Positions 57,073 through 64,000 of a DNA stretch of 64,000 nucleotides are shown here, in pieces. Under the pieces are notes generated by a model. The model saw only the letters and a program-made list of their open reading frames with translations, was not told the DNA's origin and did not search any database. Within the stretch, counting starts at the first letter, position 1. Each line of letters begins with the position of its first letter. Position numbers and translations under genes: made by a program. This stretch comes from Sambucus nigra (lineage: Eukaryota; Streptophyta; Magnoliopsida; Dipsacales; Adoxaceae): NCBI GenBank assembly GCA_949130495.1, contig OX422211.1, positions 444,610,219 to 444,674,218 of the forward strand, given 5' to 3'.

Positions 57073-58500
57073 TACTCGCCCCCCCCCCCCCTTAAAAGGG
57101 AATTTTGCCCTCAAAATTCAGGCGTATCGTATACCCATATCAAGGGTAATACTATACTAAATTATCGTTCTATCATCCTTAGCAAACCCCTCGGCAGTGC
57201 GACGTCCCCATTGGACTCGGACTAAGGTCATCACTAATTGATCTCAGTCTTTATTCCTGGTGCTCTAACATAGCACCAAATCGTTCCCTATGAACTATCG
57301 ACCCTACCTTCCTACTACGGAAGGAGATAACTACACATCTCGGCACAAATTTTCTTTTTTTCCCCAAAACACGTTGCAACGTAAAATCGCTTAACCCCAA
57401 CACTACTTACTCCTATTCGCATTGGCGTAGCCCTTGAAAGTTTGCAGCTCAATGAGCCCAATCATTTGAGAAATATTCTCGGACCACTCCAAGCCCAAGG
57501 AATATATTGTCCGGTGGTTTCATTCCACCGAACAAGCGAATTACTCAGCCGACTACACTAGGCCATACACACGGCACTATACTTATAGGAAACGATCCGA
57601 ACTATTATACAGAAGTTCGTTCCATAAAAGCTACTACTCCAATCCTTCCTTTAAGTCTAACCCACCTATTCAAGGTATTCCTTTCGTCATTTGGTTAACT
57701 TCCTCCATACATTCACCCACTTGCAGGTGGTAGGATATACTCCATATCCATACGGTTCCCATTTCTTCCTAGAAACTTTACCAAAACTTTGACACGCAAT
57801 TCTCTTCTCGGTCCAACACTATGTTAATAGGCACCTCATACGGTTCCGCACTACTCTCTTCACAGAAGTAGGTGAAATGGTAAATCACGGACAGGAATAC
57901 TCTTGATATAGCATCCTCTCGGTTAAACTCATTCCACTAGGCTTCCCATGCCTTTGCTAATAACTCCCATGGTTCTATACTTGGCGCTACCGCCACCCCA
58001 TTCACACTTCCTTAGCCAAAGGGAATATCCAATTGATAGTCCTTTACGAACTCCAAACACCAACTCTGTTACTTGTTGCTCGTGGAAAGGCCAATTTTCC
58101 TGCCCAAGAAGTAGTGCCTCTATTCATTTAAGGCAAATACTACCGCTATAAACTCTACATCCAGCATGGGATAACACTTCTCACGAAATTTAAGTTTGTG
58201 AGACGCATAAATAATGGGACCATGCTCCCGTATTAATACTTCCCGTTCCTGGTAGAAACTCATTCATTAAATCCATTTTCGATCTTAACAACACGAGTGC
58301 AGGACTAAAAGTCAACTCATACTTCAACTCCTCGAAAACTATGTAACCGACGCCACATTCCATCTAAGAGAGGCCCCACCTGCTATGGCCTAAACATTCC
58401 GAATCACTCAAGATCCCATACTTCTTCTTTCTAGGGACCTAATCCTACTTAGAGTTAACCCACAAACCTATTGTGGTCAACTCTCTACCGTCTTCCTAAA
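57073..58500 (-). pseudogene. Element E pol remnant (integrase and RNase H fragments)
   Basis: No long frame survives, but conserved pieces can be read on the minus strand. Near 57839-57759, EVPINIVLDREENCVSKFW is the integrase second-Asp region. 58220-58100, YASHKLKFREKCYPMLDVEF then IAVVFALNE, is the RT-linked RNase H. Near 58400-58290, FEELKYELTFSPALVLL is the RT/RNase H junction. The order matches a minus-strand chromovirus whose 3' LTR is LTR E. Deletions are evident, since the spacing is shorter than a full integrase. Confidence 0.65.
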
Positions 58501-59400
58501 ATAATGTTACATGCTTTAAGGGCCTTACGTCTTAATAATCCTAAAGTCGATCTACATATCCTAATCAAGTCGTATAAATATTACACTAATTATATCCCTA
58601 GTGTCCAAGACCTTTCCCAACTTTTGACATTCGCTCGGTTTCATGCGTGGGACGTCTCGCCGAAGCGAAATCCAAACAAGGAACCCTCCCATTACACTAC
58701 TACCTCGCATCGTCGGTCATCGAGATATGACGGTCTAAGAAACATAATCGGGACCGATAAAATTATAACTCGTAACCCTACTAATACACTTCTACTTCTA
58801 AGTTTTTCCATTTCAATTAACTGAAAATTTAACTAACCTGGCATTTACTTTCTGTAAGATGCCATAAATGCTTTATCCCAATATACAAACATACATCTTT
58901 TTTTAAATGGCCTTCTCATTAAGGCATAACCATAAGTCTCAATCCGACTTTCATATCTTAGTCTCCCCCACATCGATCAGAGGGTAGGTCTAATACAGTG
59001 CTCCTATACTGCACATCAACTTATCCCTTTATTCACTCTATCATGTGATTCTTGGCTAAACCTTCCAACCAAGCATCTCAACCATAAAATAAAATAAAAT
59101 AAAATAAGAGAGGAAAGAATAGCATCTCTCCACTCCCAACGTCGTTAAGGTTCACGCGTGGATCATCTCGCAAAAGCGAAATCCAAACAAGGAACCCCTC
59201 CTATGCATTATTACTTAACTTTGTTGGTCGTGGAGATAAGGCAGCCTCATACACAAACAGAGCAAACAAACAATCAAACAAAACAAATAAAACAAATAAT
59301 GAAAACTTCCTAGATACCTTAAACCACCTCTATAAAGTCTCAACCTGTATCCAGGAGAGGTATTATAGAACCACTAGTTCCATTTTGAAACTAGATTTAG
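58501..59400. other. Degenerate repeat DNA with two copies of the dispersed module
   Basis: No gene is seen. Copies of the CTCGC-AAGCGAAATCCAAACAA module occur at about 58610-58760 and 59120-59250. An (AAAAT)-like run (ATAAAATAAAATAAAATAA) lies near 59088-59106. The origin is probably Tekay-like LTR or leader DNA. Confidence 0.5.
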
Positions 59401-59531
59401 ATAGCCTCGCAATTTATTCGCTTGCTAACGCTCCAACCAAACCAAGAACATTCCTACTCGTATAACACATATGATACGAGTAGCACATATCAACTAAACA
59501 ATTCAAGAAAATCATTAAGTTCAGAAACAAA

Positions 59532-59792
59532 GTGGCAAATAAACAAGGCAAGTCAAATTATCCAACTCCCTCTAGTCACAGACCTCATGAGAAAAATAAT
59601 GACAAAAATCACAAGGACTCTCACGCTAGACCTAATAGAGACCTTAAGAAGACTGAATGCTATAGATGTGGTAAACTGGGACATATTGCACAAGATTGTA
59701 GAGTTAATTTTAACACTCAAAACAAACACACTAGAGCTAACATCTGCAAAACATGGGATGATTCAAGTGACTCTGAAAATGAGGAACCTTAG
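59532..59792 (+). pseudogene. Element I gag C-terminal part with zinc knuckle
   Basis: A basic stretch (HEKNNDKNHKDSHARPNRDL) precedes the knuckle CYRCGKLGHIAQDC, followed by an acidic end (WDDSSDSENEEP) and a TAG at 59790. The same frame continues into the pol ORF (SSDAFDPRMSFFAKI). The N-terminal gag domain is missing. Confidence 0.82.
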
Positions 59793-59816
59793 TCATCAGA
59801 TGCTTTTGATCCTCGC

Positions 59817-61892
59817 ATGTCCTTCTTTGCTAAGATTATTTATAATGATGGCATGCCTATGTTTGTTAATGATGATGAACCAAATAACTCTATGACTGAT
59901 AATTCGAATGTGGTTATTACTGGTTTAGATGCTTTGATTACTGAGAATGTTGCATGTTCTACCTCGGTGTGTGTGAGTCAAAGGGATGGCGATAATGACG
60001 ATGTCAATGGGTGTGTGAGTTTAACAAATGAATCGTTAGGGGTCACTCCACACACCACACTTAGTGATTCGGACAATGAAGACCTCCCAGACATTCACAC
60101 ACTTTACACTAAGACTCTCAAGAAAAGCGCTAGACTAGAAAAGACTGTTAAAGATCTTACCAAGAAATTGGAAGATCTAAGCCTGATGGTTAAACTGAAT
60201 GCTGAAGAGTACACTACCCAATGTTTAACTCATGAAAGTGAAATTAAAGTTTTTGATGAAAAACTGAAAAATTTGACTGAAACTAATGAAATTCTGGAGA
60301 AAAAGTACAAAGGGACATTGTTAGAATTGGAACAAACCAAAGAAAAGACAGCAACTGTTTTCAAAAAATTTACAACATTTGAAAATAATTCTAAATGTTT
60401 TGATGAATTTGTTGCTGAATCTAAAACCAATTTTGATGATCGAACTGGTATAGGATTTTGTCCCAATTTGAAAACACAAACAAAACATTTTGAACCTATC
60501 AAGTTTGTGTCAGGAGGCAAAAGACCTATTGAAACTTGCCCAGATTTTCATTTCATAAAAACTGAGTTTGATTCGAAAAATCAAAGTTTTAACATTGGGG
60601 AATCAAGTTGCTCTAAGCTTAAAAGTTCACCTAAGGCTAAATACGTTTGTCTTTCTATTAGGAAGGGTGAGTCTGCATTCAAACCTGTACCACCTAGAAA
60701 TAGAGTTCAGCTTCAAAACTCTATTAAACCTTTGTTTAGACACTTTCCTAAGGAGACCCCCATCTTGAGCAATCTTTATTGCTCCTACTGTGACATATAT
60801 GGTCATTCTTTCGATGGTTGCTATGCTAGGAGACTTGTCAAACCTATCTATAATCCTCGTACTTACCAGAACTTTAACTATTCTAGGAGGAGTCGAAACA
60901 ATTATATACTTCCTAGACAGCCTGATAAAAACTCTAACTATAGAAAGAGAAAGACCAAACCTAAAAGAACATTTCCTAGAAGGAATCCTAAGCACTTTCC
61001 TAAATCAAATGCTCAAGTCTTTCACAAAATTCAAAATCATGCGCAAAACATTTTTCAGCAAAAATCTAATGCTCGCAAATTTTATGAGTTGAGAACTAAT
61101 AAGCGCGAGATGAAAACTAGAGCTATTTGGATTAGAAAAGATGATCTATTACCTCAGATGAAGTGTAATGTTGTTGTTACTGCTTTAAAAGCTGAACACA
61201 TATCATCTGGTTGGTATTTAGATTCTGGATGTTCTAAGCACATGACTGGAGATGAATCTAAAGTTTTAAACAAAACAAAATTTGCTGGTGGTAAAGTCAT
61301 TTTTGGTGATGGAGCTTCATCTCAAATTATAGGCAAAGGAACTCTCCAAGAAGACGGGCTTACTATTCTTAAAGATGTTCTACTAGTTAAAGGTCTAAAG
61401 GCCAACTTACTTAGCATTTCGCAATTTTGTGACTCAGACCATACTGTTACCTTTTCAAAGAACAATTGCAAGATTTTAAATGAAAAAGGTGAATGCATAA
61501 TTACTGGATTCAGAACTCCTGACAACTGTTATAATGTCAAGAACAATTCTGAAATTTGTAATGTTGCCAGAATGGATGACAACGAGATATGGCATAACAG
61601 AATGGGTCACATTAATTACGATAATCTTAGTAAATTGTCTACTCATGACATAGTAAGAGGAATTCCAAAAATTAAACCCATTCATAATATTGTTTGTGGT
61701 TCCTGTCAAGAAGGTAAAATTGTTAAGGCCCCTCATAAGAAAGTCAAAGACATTCTCACCTCTAATCCCTTAGAACTTATCCATATGGACCTAATGGGTC
61801 CTTCCCAAACTGTTAGCCTTTGTGGACACAGTTATATCCTAGTTATGGTTGATGACTTCACTAGATTTACTTGGGTAGCATTTCTAAAATAA
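59817..61892 (+). pseudogene. Element I coiled-coil linker, protease and integrase start
   Basis: 691 residues open. Residues about 95-210 are a long heptad-rich helix (KSARLEKTVKDLTKKLEDLS, EKKYKGTLLELEQTKEKTAT). A second zinc knuckle, CSYCDIYGHSFDGC, is near residue 323, followed by an Arg/Asn-rich basic stretch. The protease has SSGWYLDSGCSKHMTGDESK (DSG) near residues 465-484 and GKVIFGDGASSQIIGKG. The pre-integrase zinc region gives IWHNRMGHINY and CGSCQEGK; the integrase first Asp is in LELIHMDLMGPS. A TAA at 61890 interrupts the integrase. Confidence 0.88.
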
Positions 61893-62413
61893 AAGTCTCA
61901 CACTTTTCAAACCTTCCTAAAAATTCTTCTTAGGATTGAAAATGAAAAGGACATTCAAGTAAATCGTATCCGTAGTGATAGAGGTGGTGAATTCAAAGAC
62001 ACCGGTATTGTAGAATATTGTGACTATAATGGTTACAAACACGAGTTCAGTGCTCCCAAGACTCCTCAACAAAATGGTATCGCCGAGAGAAAGAATCGTA
62101 CTTTGCAAGAGATGGCACGTGTCATATTACATGCCAAGAATTTACCAAAATATTTTTGGGTAGAATCTATTCGTACTGCGTGTCATATCATTAATAGGGT
62201 CTATCTTAGAAAGAATTCCAAACAAACCCCTTATGAACTTTGGTACAATAATAAGCCTAATCTCAAATACCTAGAACCTTTGGCAGTACTTGTTATGTAT
62301 GCAAAGATAGGGAACACTTATCTAAATTTGAGAGCCGGGGAGATAAAGCCATATTTTTAGGATACTCGCCTAACAGTAGATCCTATCGAGTTTATAATCT
62401 TCGTACTAAAACC
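61893..62413 (+). pseudogene. Element I integrase, remainder
   Basis: After the stop the frame continues with VNRIRSDRGGEFKDTG (second Asp), APKTPQQNGIAERKNRT (Glu) and the ORF at 62103-62360 (KYFWVESIRTACHIINRVYL, NKPNLKYLEPLAV). A frameshift near 62290 leads to a stop at 62358; the correct frame (GYSPNSRSYRVYNLRTKTM) resumes before 62414. All three catalytic residues are present. Confidence 0.87.
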
Positions 62414-64000
62414 ATGATGGAATCCATAAATGTAATTGTTAGTGACACTACTATAGAAAGCAAGACAGGTGAATTACCTATTGAAGAAGAGTCTTCAAAT
62501 ATTTTAGAAAATAACCCTTCTGAAATAGATAATTCATTACCTATTGAGACACCTGAAGTACCTAATTGGGTTTCTAAAGATCATCCCATAAACAACATAG
62601 TTGGCAACCCTAGTGAGCCAGTGCGTACAAGATCCCAACTTAGAAATTATGCACATTATGCATGTTTTGTTTCCCTTGTGGAACCAAAGAATGTAAATGA
62701 GGCATTGAATGACTCTCACTGGATTTCTGCTATGCAGGATGAACTTTTACAATTTGTCATTCATGATGTATGGTATCTTGTTCCACGACCTGATCACAAA
62801 AAGGTTGTTGGTACTCGTTGGATTTTCAAAAATAAAACTGATGAAAATGGGATAATAATTAGAAATAAAGCTAGATTAGTTGCTCAAGGATACTCCCAAA
62901 TAGAAGGAATTGATTTTAATGAGACCTTTGCCCCTATTACTCGTTTAGAATCAGTTCGTTTGCTTTTCGCTATAGCTTGTCATATGCGTTTTACATTATA
63001 TCAAATGGATGTCAAATATACGTTCCTTAATGGAATACTGGCTGAGGAAACCTATGTAGAACAACCTAAAGGGTTCATTGACCCTAAATATCCTAATCAT
63101 GTATTTCGTCTGAAAAAGGCTTTATATGGCCTTAAACAAGCTCCTAGAGCTTGGTATGAGCGACTTTCCAATTTTCTTTTGGATAAAGGTTTCAAAAGAG
63201 GTGGAAATGACCAAACTTTATTTGTCAAACATTTTGACAAACACATTACGATTGCTCAAGTTTATGTAGACGATATTATATTTGGATCAACTTCTTCCTC
63301 AGAAGTAAAATACTTTTCTGAAATTATGAGTAAGGAATTTCAGATGTCCCTTATGGGGGAGTTACAGTTCTTCCTAGGTCTCCAAGTCAAACAAAATCCA
63401 GAAGGATTATTTGTTTCGCAATCTAAGTACGCTTTAGAGATCGTTAAGAAATTCGGCCTTGAGAGTGCTAAAAATGCCAAAACGCCCATGAGTACTACGC
63501 TAAAACTTTTTAAAGATGAAAATGGACCATCTGTAGATCCTACTCTATATCGTAGTATGATAGGCACTTTACTATACCTTACTGCCTCACGTCCTGATAT
63601 TATGTATGTTGTGTGTGTATGTGCTAGATATCAAAGTAATCCTAAAGAGAGCCACTTGAATACTGTTAAACGTATCATTAAATATGTAAATGGCACTCTA
63701 AATCTAGGTCTTTGGTATACTAATGACACACCAAGCAGTATAATTGGGTACACTGATGCTGACTGGGCTGGGTGTACTGATGATTGTAAAAGCACTTCAG
63801 GAGCATGTTATTATATAGGTAATAACTTGGTAGGATGGAGTAGTAAAAAATAAAACTGCACGTCACTCTCAACAGCTGAATCTGAATACATAGCCGCTGG
63901 CAGCTGTTGTGCTCAATTAATGTGGCTTAAACAAATGCTAAGTGATTATGGTATTAAAGAAAACCAATTACATCTCTATTGTGATAATCAAAGTGCGATT
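62414..64000 (+). pseudogene. Element I reverse transcriptase and RNase H (runs off the window)
   Basis: 479 residues open to a TAA at 63851. RT blocks: VVGTRWIFKNKTDENG, YSQIEGIDFNETFAPITRLE, ALYGLKQAPRAWYERLSNFL and the catalytic QVYVDDIIFGSTSS. Then FFLGLQVKQNPEGLFVSQSK and YLTASRPDIMYVVCVCARYQ. RNase H begins YTDADWAGCTDDCKSTSG; after the stop it continues SLSTAESEYIAAGSCCAQLM and YCDNQSA to the window end. The stop is at a position that is Gln in related elements. Confidence 0.9.

Larger units (their letters stand above)
59401..64000 (+). mobile_element. Element I: SIRE-like Ty1/Copia element, 5' truncated and running off the window
   Basis: Plus-strand order: gag zinc knuckle (59650), coiled coil, second zinc knuckle, protease, integrase, RT, RNase H to the window end. 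There is no LTR or primer binding site on the left; the join to repeat DNA is near 59400. It is less damaged than the other elements: three stops (59790, 61890, 63851) and one frameshift (near 62290-62360) are seen in 4.4 kb. Confidence 0.88.

Noticed and set aside
57507..58824. Plus-strand ORFs (57507, 57948, 58471) as genes
   Set aside because: They overlap the minus-strand integrase and RNase H remnants of element E and the dispersed module; no domains.
60627..60995. Minus-strand 122-codon ORF and neighbouring short antisense ORFs
   Set aside because: Shadows of the well-preserved element I pol frame; no conserved features.

Overview
This window is repeat-dense plant DNA, most likely from a eudicot and probably from a heterochromatic or pericentromeric block. 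I recognise no ordinary single-copy host gene, no rRNA or tRNA gene and no CRISPR array. Almost every coding signal belongs to LTR retrotransposons, most of them broken by stops, frameshifts, deletions and nested insertions. Evidence for a plant: dual RNase H (Tat lineage) Ty3 elements, an Athila-like Ty3 element, Tekay/Del-like LTRs, SIRE-like Ty1 elements, and an antisense gene with the plant mobile domain (PMD).

Layout. 1-5408 is a minus-strand Tat element (A) whose 5' LTR (4843-5408) also has a polypurine tract on its far side, as if it is shared with a second copy of the same family (X). All that remains of X is a plus-strand spliced ORF (5834 to about 6490). About 6490-22373 is a plus-strand Tat element (B): protease, RT, two RNases H and integrase, then a long 3' region with an antisense two-exon PMD gene (exons 20189-18641 and 12062-11281), then its 3' LTR (21159-22373). 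The intron of that gene holds a roughly 58-bp tandem repeat and a complete gag-only LTR element (C, 12594-18618, TSD GAGAA).

A second gag-only element on the minus strand (D) is spread over 23996-47335. Its left LTR is split by an Athila-like Ty3 element (about 25610-34827 and beyond). The Athila LTR carries a short inverted-repeat element (34828 to 44095), and that in turn is split by an 8.7-kb Ty1/Copia element (H, 34970-43718, TSD CCTTT). D's right LTR is cut at 47336 by a stack of minus-strand Tekay-like LTRs and remnants: F 47336-50666, G 51274-54091, E 54092-57072 with degenerate pol to about 58500. The window ends in a plus-strand SIRE-like Copia element (I, about 59400-64000), truncated on both sides.

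Features that stand out: (1) antisense, intron-containing accessory genes in the 3' regions of Tat elements; (2) two independent gag-only elements with about 1.5-kb internal regions; (3) short palindromic or iterated motifs within the LTRs of several families, with one motif (core TTCGAA/CTCGAACGA) shared by a Ty3 and a Ty1 family; (4) a roughly 150-bp dispersed module recurring from 25 to 59 kb; (5) a 408-bp foldback element inside LTR F. Boundaries marked approximate come from reading by eye; only C and H have both LTR ends and a matching target-site duplication.
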